Below are positions 23,275 to 31,821 of a DNA stretch of 64,000 nt, one piece after another. The notes beneath the pieces were generated by a model. That model had not been told where the DNA came from, made no database searches, and saw only the letters and a list, made by a program, of their open reading frames with translations. The stretch covers positions 62,001 to 126,000 of the forward strand of contig NZ_FRFF01000167.1 in NCBI RefSeq assembly GCF_900143625.1, in the 5' to 3' direction. Source of the stretch: Nocardiopsis sp. JB363 (lineage in GTDB: Bacteria > Actinomycetota > Actinomycetes > Streptosporangiales > Streptosporangiaceae). The first letter of the stretch is position 1. Each line of letters opens with the position of its first letter. Both the position numbers and the translations under genes were made by a program.

Positions 23275-24963
23275 TCAGCGTCCGCGCAGGTCCCGGTAGC
23301 GACGGACCAACCCCTTGGTCGAGGAGTCCAGGCCGGGCACCTCGGCGCCCTCGGTGAGCGCGGGCTCCACCTTCTTGGCCAGGACCTTGCCGAGCTGGAC
23401 CCCCCACTGGTCGAAGGAGTTGATGTTCCACACCGCGCCCTGCACGAACACCTTGTGCTCGTAGAGGGCGACGAGCTGGCCCAGGGTGGAGGGGTCGAGC
23501 CGTTCGGCGAGGATCGTGGTGGTGGGCCGGTTGCCCGGGAAGGAGCGGTGCGGCACCAGTTCGGGGCGTACCCCCTCGGCGGCGACCTCCTCCTCGGTGC
23601 GTCCGAAGGCCAGGGCCTGACCCTGCGCGAACAGGTTGGCCATGAGCAGGTCGTGCTGGGGCACCAGTGTCTCGGCCAGGTCGGGAGCCGGTCGGGCGAA
23701 ACCGATCAGGTCGGCCGGGACGAACCGGGTTCCCTGGTGCAGCAGCTGGAAGTAGGCGTGCTGGCCGTTGGTACCGGGGGTGCCCCACACCACCGGCCCG
23801 GTCTGCCACCTGACGGGGCGCCCGTCGCGCTGGACCGACTTACCGTTCGACTCCATGTCGAGCTGTTGGAGGTAGGCGGGGAAACGCGACATGTGGTGGC
23901 TGTAGGGCAGCACCGCGTGCGACTGGGCTTCGAAGAAGCCGCCGTACCAGACACCGAGGAGCCCGAGCAGGAACGGCAGGTTGCGTTCGGCGGGCGCGGT
24001 GGCGAAGTGGGTGTCCATGAGGTGGAACCCGGCGAGCATCTCCCGGAACAGCTCCGGGCCGAGCGCCACCATGAGGGAGAGACCGATGGCCGAGTCATAG
24101 GAGTAGCGGCCGCCCACCCAGTCCCAGAACTCGAACATGTTGGCGGTGTCGATGCCGAACTTCGCGACCTCTTCGGCGTTGGTGGACACGGCCACGAAGT
24201 GGCGGGCGATCGCGTCGTCCCCGGCGCCGAGCCCGGCGAGCAACCAGTCGCGGGCCACGGTGGCGTTGGTGATGGTCTCGATGGTGGTGAAGGTCTTGGA
24301 GGCCACCACGAACAGGGTGTGTTCGGGGTCGGCGTCGATGAGCGCCTCGTTCAGATCGGTGCCGTCCACGTTGGAGACGAACCGGAACTCCAGGCCGCGG
24401 TCGGTGTAGGGGCGCAACGCCTCGTAGGCCATGGCCGGGCCCAGGTCGGAGCCGCCGATGCCGATGTTGACCACGCGGGTCAGCGGCTTACCGGTGTGCC
24501 CGAGCCAGGTACGCGCACGCACCTTCTCGGCGAAGCCCGCCATCTTTTCCAGGACCTCGTGCACCTCGGGGACCACGTCCTGGCCGTCGGCTCGGACGAC
24601 CTGCCCTCGGGGTGCGCGCAGGGCGGTGTGCAGGACGGCGCGGTCCTCGGTGACGTTGATGTGGTCGCCGCGCAGCATGGCGTCGCGCAGCCCGGCCACC
24701 CCGGTGGCGGCGGCCAGGTCACCGAGCAGCCCCAGGGTCCGGTCGTCGACGAGGTTCTTGGAGTAGTCGACGTGCAGCGACCCGACGTCGAGGCTGTACC
24801 GCTCGGCCCGCTCGGGGTCGTCGGCGAAGAGCCGGCGCAGGTGGGTGTCGCCCAACCCGTCCCGGTGCTCACGCAGACGGATCCACTCGTCCCTGCGGTC
24901 CAGCGGCGTACCGGCGTGATCGCCGGTGTCCTCGGTTCGAGGCAGGGGTGTGCTGGCAGACAT
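23275..24963 (-). CDS. pgi: Glucose-6-phosphate isomerase
   Basis: Pgi (562 aa) interconverts glucose-6-phosphate and fructose-6-phosphate in glycolysis and gluconeogenesis. Clear signatures are GIGGSDLGPAMAYEAL (sugar-phosphate loop), VASKTFTT, VGGRYSYDSAIGL, the LDMESNGKSV segment with the catalytic Glu, and GQHAYFQLLHQG. The C-terminal QWGVQLGK carries the catalytic lysine. The length and domain order are normal. The ATG at 24961-24963 has a GAGGAG site 8 nt upstream. It follows the ion-channel gene on the same strand by about 145 bp, and the two may be cotranscribed. Confidence 0.95.
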   Translation of the reverse strand: MSASTPLPRTEDTGDHAGTPLDRRDEWIRLREHRDGLGDTHLRRLFADDPERAERYSLDVGSLHVDYSKNLVDDRTLGLLGDLAAATGVAGLRDAMLRGDHINVTEDRAVLHTALRAPRGQVVRADGQDVVPEVHEVLEKMAGFAEKVRARTWLGHTGKPLTRVVNIGIGGSDLGPAMAYEALRPYTDRGLEFRFVSNVDGTDLNEALIDADPEHTLFVVASKTFTTIETITNATVARDWLLAGLGAGDDAIARHFVAVSTNAEEVAKFGIDTANMFEFWDWVGGRYSYDSAIGLSLMVALGPELFREMLAGFHLMDTHFATAPAERNLPFLLGLLGVWYGGFFEAQSHAVLPYSHHMSRFPAYLQQLDMESNGKSVQRDGRPVRWQTGPVVWGTPGTNGQHAYFQLLHQGTRFVPADLIGFARPAPDLAETLVPQHDLLMANLFAQGQALAFGRTEEEVAAEGVRPELVPHRSFPGNRPTTTILAERLDPSTLGQLVALYEHKVFVQGAVWNINSFDQWGVQLGKVLAKKVEPALTEGAEVPGLDSSTKGLVRRYRDLRGR

Positions 24964-25107
24964 CCGGTGGCTCCTCGTCGTCCATGGTCCGAGTGGGGGC
25001 GTGCGGGTCCACGGCTGCCCGGACCACGCACCGCGCCCACGGTTGGTGGCTGTGCCCCACCTTCCCACGAAAGGCGGCGGCCTTGTGGACCAGCGGGTCG
25101 AGGGAGG

Positions 25108-25974
25108 TCAGACGGGGCTGCGGTCCACGTTCTGGTCGACTCGCCGCTCTCGCAGGTGGGCGACCTCCTCGCGCAGGGACCGGAGTTCGGCGAGGATCTG
25201 GCGTTGGCCCTCGTCCGGGCCGCCCCGGGGACCATCGTCCGGCCCTTCGGAGCCCTGTCCGGACTCGCCACCGCCACCGGCTTCGCGTTCCTCGTGCCCG
25301 GCCTTGTCGAGCGCCTCCACCGCGACGGCGATGAACAAGTTGAGTGCGATGAGCGTGGACACCGTCACGAAGACCACGAAGAACACCCAGGCCAGGGGTT
25401 GATCCTTCATGACCTCCTGGGCGATGTTCCCCCAGCCATCGGCGGTGAAGATCTGGAAGAGGGTGAACAGGGACGTCCAGAGGTCACCGAAGTAGCGGGG
25501 GGTGTCGTCGCCGAAGAGCCTGGTGGCCATCACCGCCGACACGTAGAGCAGCAGCGCCACCAGCACCATGATGGAGGCCATGCCGGGCAGGGCCCGGAAG
25601 AGGCCCGTCACCACGTGACGCAGGGTCGGTATCACCGACAGCAGCCGGAGCACCCGAAGGACCCTGAGCACCCGCAGCACCGCGAACGGGCCGGTGGCCG
25701 GCAGCAGCGCGATACCGATGATGATGACGTCGAACCAACCCCAGGCGTCGCGTAGGAAGTCCTTGCGGTACGCGAAGATCCGCATGCCCAACTCGATGAC
25801 GAACAGGGTCAGGATCGCCCTGTCGATAACGGTGAGCAGGTCACCGTGGTCCTCCATCATCGGTTTCGACGTCTCGATGCCGAGGATGATGGCGTTGATC
25901 AGGATGAGGGTGATGACTCCGGCCTGGAACCAGGATGAGTCGACGAGGGATCGGACCCGTTCGCGTACGGTCAC
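25108..25974 (-). CDS. Voltage-gated ion channel homologue (NavBac/Ion_trans type)
   Basis: The 288-aa protein has the six-helix voltage-gated channel layout. S1 to S3 span residues about 15-92, and the S4 sensor is LRVLRVLRVLRLL (about 100-112, Arg every third residue). S5 follows, then a pore loop LFTLFQIFTADGWGN (about 169-183) and S6 (VFFVVFVTVSTLIALNLFIAVAVE). After a Gly/Glu-rich linker a coiled coil (RQILAELRSLREEVAHLRER, about 258-278) should hold the tetramer, as in NavBac. The filter is TADGW where NavBac has TLESW, so the selectivity-determining Glu is Asp; calcium permeation is possible but unproven. The start GTG at 25972-25974 is chosen by alignment to S1, with a GGAG about 11 nt upstream. 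Confidence 0.85.
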   Translation of the reverse strand: MTVRERVRSLVDSSWFQAGVITLILINAIILGIETSKPMMEDHGDLLTVIDRAILTLFVIELGMRIFAYRKDFLRDAWGWFDVIIIGIALLPATGPFAVLRVLRVLRVLRLLSVIPTLRHVVTGLFRALPGMASIMVLVALLLYVSAVMATRLFGDDTPRYFGDLWTSLFTLFQIFTADGWGNIAQEVMKDQPLAWVFFVVFVTVSTLIALNLFIAVAVEALDKAGHEEREAGGGGESGQGSEGPDDGPRGGPDEGQRQILAELRSLREEVAHLRERRVDQNVDRSPV

Positions 25975-26138
25975 TAGGAGGGGAACTCCGTCTCTTGATG
26001 TCGGACAGGCGACGAAAAAGCCTACCGTCGCGCGATGTGCCCCGTTACGCCCTCGTCGCCCTCGGCACGCGGCCCACTGGCGTCCGCCGCCGTGAACAGG
26101 CATGATCGACATAGGGAACCGAGGCGAGGGGGTCGCCT

Positions 26139-26462
26139 GTGACGGAATCCGCGAACGCATCCGGAGAGCTCGGCGGGGACGACGAGGACATCGACGACGT
26201 CGACGCCGAAATGGACGTGGGAGCACCGGACCAGGACACCGCCGTGGCGGAGTACCTGGAGGAGCACCCGAACGACTACCGCATCGAGGAGATCGAGGAC
26301 CACGAGGTACTCGGTATAGATGCGGAAACGCGCCAGGAGGTTCCGGAACGGGCACCCGAACACGAGGAGGAGAGCCCGCCGGCGCGGGACCGCGGGGAGA
26401 CGTCCCGTCTGCTGCGCGCCGAACAGTACGCCGAACGCGTGGAGCGCCGCCTGGAGCGGTGA
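26139..26462 (+). CDS. Acidic hypothetical protein
   Basis: This 107-aa protein is very acidic (runs such as DDEDIDDVDAE) with an AVAEYLEEHPNDYRIEEIEDHEVLG centre and a basic-acidic helical end (LLRAEQYAERVERRLE). It has no membrane segment or known domain. It starts at a GTG (26139) after a GGCGAGGGGGTC sequence. It could be an adaptor or simply disordered. It is supported mainly by codon bias and by filling the gap between the divergent channel gene and the convergent GntR gene. Confidence 0.55.
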   Translation: MTESANASGELGGDDEDIDDVDAEMDVGAPDQDTAVAEYLEEHPNDYRIEEIEDHEVLGIDAETRQEVPERAPEHEEESPPARDRGETSRLLRAEQYAERVERRLER

Positions 26463-26553
26463 GCGCCCCCTCGCGGCCGGCCCCTGGCGACCCGTCGTGG
26501 GCAAGCGGGCCGCGAGGGGGTCCAGCGTCCGAGCGTCCTCGTGGTCGACGGAC

Positions 26554-27258
26554 TCACGGGCGCAGGTGGGCCCGGAGCCAGCGTTCCACCCGCAGGACGT
26601 GGGCAGTCGCCGCCGCCCGCGCGGCCTCGGGGTCACGATCGCGGAGGGCCTCCAGGATGCGCCGATGGTCCTCGTGCAGGTCCCGGGCGATCCCTTCCGC
26701 GTCGTGTCCTGCCCAGACCCGTTCGTTGAGAGTGGGCGAGGAGAGCCCGGCGTGCACGGCAGACAGGGTGGCGTTGCCGGCGCACTCGACGATCCTGCGG
26801 TGGAAACCCAGGTCGAAGGCGCCGGAGTCGCCGGGTTCGGCGGAGCGGTCGGTGTCCTCCAGCCGGTCCAGCACCTCACCGATGCGGTCCAGGTCCTCGT
26901 CGGTGGCGCGGGCGGCGGTGATGGCGGTGGCGGCGGGTTCGATCATCCGCCGTACCTGCAACACCTCCAGCAGGGTGGGGTCGGGGGAGACCTCCGAGAG
27001 GACACCGAAGGCCTCCAGGAGGTCGTCGGGGCGCAGGGCGGTGACGTACACGCCCGCTCCATGGCGGACCTCCAGGACGCCGAGGGTGGTGAGGGTGCGG
27101 ATGGCCTCGCGCACCGAACCACGGGAGACACCGAAGCGGGCCGAAAGGTCACGCTCTGTAGGCAAACGCTGTTGAGGTCCTACCTCTCCAATGGCGATCA
27201 TCGCCTTGATCTGTTCGACCGTCCGCTGTGTGACCGGCGTGCGCACCCCTTCACTCAC
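26554..27258 (-). CDS. FadR/LldR-type GntR regulator of the lactate operon
   Basis: The 234-aa protein has a GntR winged helix (RTVEQIKAMIAIGEVGPQQRLPTERDLSARFGVSRGSVREAIRTLTTLGVLEVRHGAGVYV, in parts) and a C-terminal FCD domain. The FCD domain has the metal/ligand positions: DLGFHRRIVECAGN, and a later Asp-His pair in DLHEDHRRILEAL. LldR and LutR proteins of this subfamily sense lactate. It is divergent from lutABC, and a perfect GAGTGGT-N3-ACCACTC palindrome lies between them, so it very likely represses that operon in the absence of lactate. The GTG at 27256-27258 follows a GGAGGGGG site; a longer frame is less likely. Confidence 0.88.
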   Translation of the reverse strand: MSEGVRTPVTQRTVEQIKAMIAIGEVGPQQRLPTERDLSARFGVSRGSVREAIRTLTTLGVLEVRHGAGVYVTALRPDDLLEAFGVLSEVSPDPTLLEVLQVRRMIEPAATAITAARATDEDLDRIGEVLDRLEDTDRSAEPGDSGAFDLGFHRRIVECAGNATLSAVHAGLSSPTLNERVWAGHDAEGIARDLHEDHRRILEALRDRDPEAARAAATAHVLRVERWLRAHLRP

Positions 27259-27347
27259 GTAATTCCCCCTCCTTCTTCGCTGTGAACATGCAAGAATCCT
27301 ACCCTCTCGCCCTGAGACCCCCTTGCTCACAGCGCCGAGTTATTGCA

Positions 27348-27364
27348 GAGTGGTCGGACCACTC
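27348..27364. promoter_or_regulatory. LldR-type operator between the GntR gene and lutA
   Basis: The perfect inverted repeat GAGTGGT-CGG-ACCACTC contains TGGT-N3-ACCA, the core sequence known for LldR/PdhR-type FadR-subfamily regulators. It lies 90 bp upstream of the regulator start and 92 bp upstream of lutA. Confidence 0.75.
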
Positions 27365-27456
27365 GGCGTGCCGGTCACCCGGCGCGTCGAGCGCCCCCAT
27401 CGGCGGCGAGCCCCGCATCATCATCGAGTGGGACCGATGGGGCACGAAGGAGGCAC

Positions 27457-28197
27457 ATGCGGATCGCGTTGTTCATCACCTGCGTCAACGACACGCTCTT
27501 CCCCGACACCGGACGTGCGGTCGTGCGGTTGCTGGAGCGGCTGGGCCACGAGGTCGTCTTCCCCACCGGGCAGACCTGCTGCGGCCAGATGCACTACAAC
27601 ACGGGCTATCGACGCCCGGCGGCCCGGCTCGCCGTGCGCTTCGTCCAGACCTTCGAGGGGGCCGACGCCGTCGTGGTCCCGTCCGCGTCGTGCGCGGCCA
27701 TGATCCGGGAGCACTATCCGAAGCTGGGGCGGACCGGCAGCCGATTGTCCCGCCGAATGGCCGACCTGGGCCCGCGCGTGTACGACCTCACCGAGTTCCT
27801 CGTGGACGTGCTCCAGGTGACCGATGTGGGCGCCTACTACCCGCACAAGGTCGTCTACCACCCCACCTGTCACGGGCTGCGGTTCCTGGGCCTGGGCGAC
27901 CGCCCCTACCGACTACTGCGCGCCGTCCGCGGACTGGAGCTGTTGGAGCTGCCCGGGGCCACCGAGTGCTGCGGATTCGGCGGCACCTTCGCGGTCAAGA
28001 ACGGCGCCGTGTCCGCCGCGATGGGCTTCGACAAGGCCCGCCACGCGGTGGGGACCGGCGCCGAAGTGCTGTGCGCGGTGGACAACTCCTGCCTGATGCA
28101 CATCGGCGGGACGCTGTCGCGCCAGCGATCGGGCCTGCGGATCACCCACATCGCGGAGATCCTGGCGAGCACGGAGAAGGAGTACGCGACCACATGA
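27457..28197 (+). CDS. lutA: L-lactate oxidation complex subunit LutA (CCG-domain protein)
   Basis: LutA (246 aa) is one of three proteins that together oxidise L-lactate to pyruvate with iron-sulphur clusters, instead of a flavin LldD. It contains two cysteine-rich (CCG) domains: GQTCCGQMHYN (about residues 39-48) and, after YHPTCHGLR, the second motif ECCGFGGTFAVK. The third cysteine pair partner lies in DNSCLMHIGG. ATG 27457 has AAGGAGG just upstream. The stop overlaps lutB by 4 nt (ATGA), so translation is coupled. It is under the palindromic operator at 27348. Confidence 0.92.
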   Translation: MRIALFITCVNDTLFPDTGRAVVRLLERLGHEVVFPTGQTCCGQMHYNTGYRRPAARLAVRFVQTFEGADAVVVPSASCAAMIREHYPKLGRTGSRLSRRMADLGPRVYDLTEFLVDVLQVTDVGAYYPHKVVYHPTCHGLRFLGLGDRPYRLLRAVRGLELLELPGATECCGFGGTFAVKNGAVSAAMGFDKARHAVGTGAEVLCAVDNSCLMHIGGTLSRQRSGLRITHIAEILASTEKEYATT

Positions 28198-29621
28198 GCA
28201 GCGCGACGTTCCTGGGCATGCCGCCCTTCCCCGAGGCGGCCCGGAGTGCCGTGGAGGATTCACGCACCCGGCACAACCTGCACAAGGCCACGCACACCAT
28301 CCGCGGTAAACGCGACGCCGTCGTCGGCGAACTCGGCGACGACTGGCAGCGACTGCGCGCCGAGGGCGAAGCGGTCAAGACCCACACCCTGCGCCACTTG
28401 GACCACTATCTGGAGAAGCTGGAGGAGTCGGTCCGGCGTGCGGGCGGAACCGTGCACTGGGCGGCCGACGCCGACGAGGCCAACGCGATCGTCACCCGTC
28501 TGGTGAAACAGACCGGCGAGTCGGAGGTCGTCAAGGTCAAGTCGATGGCCACCCAGGAGATCGAACTCAACAACGCCTTGGAGGCGGCGGGCATCACCGC
28601 CTACGAGACCGACCTGGCGGAGCTGATCGTGCAGCTGGGCGAGGACCTGCCCTCGCACATCCTGGTGCCGGCCATCCACCTGGGCCGGGCCCAGATCCGG
28701 GAGATCTTCCTGGACAAGATGGCCGAGTGGGGTGTCCCCGCGCCGGAGGGCCTGACCGACGACCCACGAGCGCTGGCCGAGGCCGCCCGGGTCCACCTGC
28801 GGGAACTGTTCCTTCGCGCCAAGGTGGCGGTGTCGGGCGCCAACTTCGCGGTGGCCGACTCCGGGACGCTCGTGGTGTTGGAGTCGGAGGGCAATGGGCG
28901 CATGTGCCTGACCCTGCCGGAGACGCTCATCTCGGTGGTGGGCATCGAGAAGATCGTGCCCACGTGGTCCGACCTCGAAGTGTTCATGCAGTTGCTGCCG
29001 CGCTCCTCCACGGGGGAGCGGATGAACCCCTACACCTCGACCTGGACCGGGGTGACTCCCGGGGACGGACCCCAGGACTTCCACCTGGTGCTGTTGGACA
29101 ACGGTCGCACCGACGTGCTGGCCGACACCGTGGGGCGCCAGGCGCTGCGCTGCATCCGGTGTTCGGCGTGCCTGAACATCTGCCCGGTCTACGAACGCAC
29201 CGGAGGGCACGCCTACGGTTCGGTCTACCCGGGGCCGATCGGCGCGATCCTCACCCCGCAGTTGAAGGGGATGTCCTCGGAGGCGGACCGGGCACTGCCG
29301 TACGCCTCGTCGCTGTGCGGGGCCTGCTACGACGTGTGTCCGGTGGCCATCGACATCCCCGAGGTGCTGGTGCACCTGCGCGAACAGGTCGCGTCCACCG
29401 AGGCGCCCCTGGGCGAGAAGGCCCTGATGGCGGGGGCCGAGGCGGTGTTCGGTTCCTCGACCGCGCTGGACGCGGCCCAGCGCGCGGCCGGGGTGATGCG
29501 CGGCGCGGTGCCCAAGCATCTACCGGGGCTCGCGGGCAAGTGGACCGACACCCGGGACATCCCCGACATCCCCGAGGAGTCCTTCCGGAAGTGGTGGAAC
29601 GAACGAGAGGAGGGCCGGTGA
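28194..29621 (+). CDS. lutB: L-lactate oxidation iron-sulphur protein LutB
   Basis: LutB (475 aa) has a central LutB/LUD-type domain (SGANFAVADSGTLVVLESEGN in parts) and, in the C-terminal third, two 4Fe-4S motifs. CIRCSACLNIC uses Cys320, 323, 326 and 330; CGACYDVC uses Cys375, 378 and 382. Both are followed by proline as usual. The protein ends with a short helical tail. The start ATG overlaps the lutA stop. Together with LutA and LutC it forms the membrane-associated lactate dehydrogenase complex, probably passing electrons to menaquinone, which is made by the men genes at the start of the window. Confidence 0.92.
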   Translation: MSSATFLGMPPFPEAARSAVEDSRTRHNLHKATHTIRGKRDAVVGELGDDWQRLRAEGEAVKTHTLRHLDHYLEKLEESVRRAGGTVHWAADADEANAIVTRLVKQTGESEVVKVKSMATQEIELNNALEAAGITAYETDLAELIVQLGEDLPSHILVPAIHLGRAQIREIFLDKMAEWGVPAPEGLTDDPRALAEAARVHLRELFLRAKVAVSGANFAVADSGTLVVLESEGNGRMCLTLPETLISVVGIEKIVPTWSDLEVFMQLLPRSSTGERMNPYTSTWTGVTPGDGPQDFHLVLLDNGRTDVLADTVGRQALRCIRCSACLNICPVYERTGGHAYGSVYPGPIGAILTPQLKGMSSEADRALPYASSLCGACYDVCPVAIDIPEVLVHLREQVASTEAPLGEKALMAGAEAVFGSSTALDAAQRAAGVMRGAVPKHLPGLAGKWTDTRDIPDIPEESFRKWWNEREEGR

Positions 29622-30265
29622 TGGGCGGCTCCCGTGAACGCGTGTTGGCGCGGGTGCGTGCGGCGCTGAGCGACGTGCCCGCCGACGAGCCGGTGGAGCG
29701 TCACCCGCACCGCTCCTACGCCGACGGCCATTTCGAGGGGGACACCCTGGAGGTGCTGGTGGATCGGTTGTTGGACTACAAGGCGTTGGTGGAACGGGTC
29801 CCGGAGAGCGAACTTCCGGGTCGGATCGCGGCGGCCCTGGAACGGCGCGGCGCCGCTCGTGTGGCGGTCCCGCCGGGGCTGCCGTCGGAGTGGCTGGCCG
29901 AGGCTTCGGTGGAGCGTGTGGGCGATGTCCCCGACGCCCCGCTGTCATCGATGGATCTGGACGCCACCGACGGGGTGGTGACCGGTTGCGCGGTGGCGAT
30001 CGCCGAGACCGGCACCATCGTCCTGGACGCGAGCCCCGACCAGGGCCGCCGGGCGCTGACCCTGGTCCCGGACTACCACCTGTGCGTGGTCCGGTCCGAC
30101 CAGGTCGTCGACGGGGTGCCGGAAGGGGTACGACGGTTGGATCCGGCGCGTCCCCTCACCTGGATCAGTGGTCCCTCGGCCACCAGCGACATCGAGCTCA
30201 ACCGGGTGGAGGGCGTACACGGCCCCCGCACCCTGGAGGTGCTGTTGGTGGAGGCCGACGGCTGA
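29621..30265 (+). CDS. lutC: L-lactate oxidation protein LutC (LUD domain)
   Basis: LutC (214 aa) is a single LUD-domain protein. The typical core is seen in VTGCAVAIAETGTIVLDASPDQGRRALTLVPDYHLCVV (quoted in parts) and near the end SATSDIELNRVEGVHGPRTLEVLLV, which contains the conserved SDIE and GVHGP motifs. ATG 29621 shares one base with the lutB stop (TGATG). A GTG one codon earlier is equally possible. It is the last gene of the lut operon; no clear terminator is seen after it. Confidence 0.92.
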   Translation: MGGSRERVLARVRAALSDVPADEPVERHPHRSYADGHFEGDTLEVLVDRLLDYKALVERVPESELPGRIAAALERRGAARVAVPPGLPSEWLAEASVERVGDVPDAPLSSMDLDATDGVVTGCAVAIAETGTIVLDASPDQGRRALTLVPDYHLCVVRSDQVVDGVPEGVRRLDPARPLTWISGPSATSDIELNRVEGVHGPRTLEVLLVEADG

Positions 30266-30428
30266 GAGCGGCCCGGTCTTCGCAGGTGACGGTGGCCGGG
30301 GTAGGGCGTGCCTTACCGCGGTGGGTGAGGCGCGCCCTCCACCACTCCACCGGCCTGCCCTCTCGTGCGTGCCGGTCCCCGATCCCTAGCGTTGAGGGGA
30401 AACGGAGTCGACACGAGGGACGGATCGC

Positions 30429-31598
30429 ATGCCATTCCCCCTACGAACGATCGGCGCCCTGGCCGGGGCGCTCAGCCTGGCCATCGTGGCCGCCTGCGGC
30501 GTCGAGAACGCCTCCTTGGCCGGTGCCGAGGAAGAGCACCCGGCGCCGCCCCTGGTGACCCTGCCCGAACCCACCGGTGAGTACACGGTGGGCGGCACCG
30601 ACTTCCACTTGGTGGACGACGAACGCGAGGACCCGTGGGTCGGCGGCGCCCGGGAACTCATGGTGACGATGTGGTACCCGACCGAGGCCGACACCGGGGA
30701 GCGGGCGCCCTACCTGACCGAGGCGGAGGCCGAGGCGACCCTTGCCGAACTCGACTTGGACGACCTACCGGCCGAGGCGCTCATCCAGGTGGACACGCAC
30801 ACCTCACCGGGTGTGGGCCCCGTCGACGAGGCCGGACTGCCGCTGGTGCTGTTCTCCCCCGGTGCCGGGCTCTCCCGGGTGTGGGCGACTTCGCTCGCCA
30901 CGGAACTGGCCTCGCACGGTTTCGCGGTGGCGGGGATCGACCACCGGTACGAGGCCGCACCGGTGGAGTTCCCCGACGGGCTGGTCGACGAGTGCACGGG
31001 TTGTCTGGCCGAGGACTGGGAGCTGGGCGCCCGTACCCGCGCCGCCGATGTCACCTTCCTGCTCGACGAACTGGAGCGTGGTGAGGCTCTGGACTGGTCG
31101 CCCGCCCTGGATACCGAGGCCGTGGGCATGATCGGGCACTCCTGGGGAGGGACCGCGGTCGCCCAGAGTCTGTTGGACGAGGAGCGGGTGGCCGCCGGGA
31201 TCAACCTGGACGGGCCCTACTACCCCTCCCAGCTGGAGGGTGAGATCGACCGGCCTCTGGCATTGCTCGCCAACGACCAGGGGCGCCCTTGGCAGGGATG
31301 GGACGAGCGTTGGGAGGGACTGACCGATTGGCGGCAGTGGATCCGTGTCACCGACTCGGGACACTCCAACGCCTTGGACCGGGGCGTGGTCATGGACCGG
31401 TTGGGCCTGCGCGACCTGCTCACCCCCGAACAGTGGCGGGCGCAGTTCGGTGACCTGGAGCCCGAACACGGTGTGCGGCTGACGCGCGACTATTCCACCG
31501 GGTTCTTCGACCACCACCTGCGCGGCGGGGAGCAGCCGATCCTGGAGGACCCGGAGAGCGTCCACCCCGAGCTGGTCGAGGTGGGCCCGAAGGAGTGA
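30429..31598 (+). CDS. Alpha/beta hydrolase lipoprotein, PAF-acetylhydrolase-like
   Basis: The 389-aa protein starts with a lipoprotein signal (lipobox VAAC, Cys23), so it should sit on the outer face of the membrane. The mature part resembles PAF-acetylhydrolase-type alpha/beta hydrolases: RELMVTMWYPTE, a LVLFSPGAGLSR oxyanion strand, and the nucleophile elbow MIGHSWGG (Ser238). The DGPYY segment after the strand comes next, and the likely catalytic His is in DSGHSN. An Asp for the triad is plausible in INLDGP. The substrate (phospholipid, ester or polyester) is unknown. The ATG at 30429 follows a GAGGGACGGATCGC sequence. Confidence 0.8.
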   Translation: MPFPLRTIGALAGALSLAIVAACGVENASLAGAEEEHPAPPLVTLPEPTGEYTVGGTDFHLVDDEREDPWVGGARELMVTMWYPTEADTGERAPYLTEAEAEATLAELDLDDLPAEALIQVDTHTSPGVGPVDEAGLPLVLFSPGAGLSRVWATSLATELASHGFAVAGIDHRYEAAPVEFPDGLVDECTGCLAEDWELGARTRAADVTFLLDELERGEALDWSPALDTEAVGMIGHSWGGTAVAQSLLDEERVAAGINLDGPYYPSQLEGEIDRPLALLANDQGRPWQGWDERWEGLTDWRQWIRVTDSGHSNALDRGVVMDRLGLRDLLTPEQWRAQFGDLEPEHGVRLTRDYSTGFFDHHLRGGEQPILEDPESVHPELVEVGPKE

Positions 31599-31642
31599 GG
31601 CCGCTCTTCACCGGTCGTCGAGACACCGGCACGGGGTTCGGT

Positions 31643-31684
31643 GGGGCGCCGGCACGTCGATCCGGACGTGTCGGCGCCCCTCTT
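31643..31684 (+). terminator. Hairpin terminator after the hydrolase gene
   Basis: A 16-bp stem (31643-31658 with 31665-31680, one wobble/mismatch; arm begins GGGGCGCCG) followed by TCTT lies 45 bp after the hydrolase stop. Confidence 0.65.
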
Positions 31685-31821
31685 CGGTTCATCACCCCGT
31701 GCCGCCTGCGTGAATCCGCGAAGCCCGATGGGTCAGGGCTTTCGGCCTTGTGGGAGCGGGTTCCCCACGGGGAGAATACGGCTGTCCCCGCCACCGCGGC
31801 GGCCGACTATGAAGGGAACCC

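Noticed and set aside
23197..25755. Plus-strand open frame of 852 codons opposite pgi and the channel gene
   Set aside because: It is antisense to two conserved genes; composition is typical of a frame shadow in high-GC DNA.
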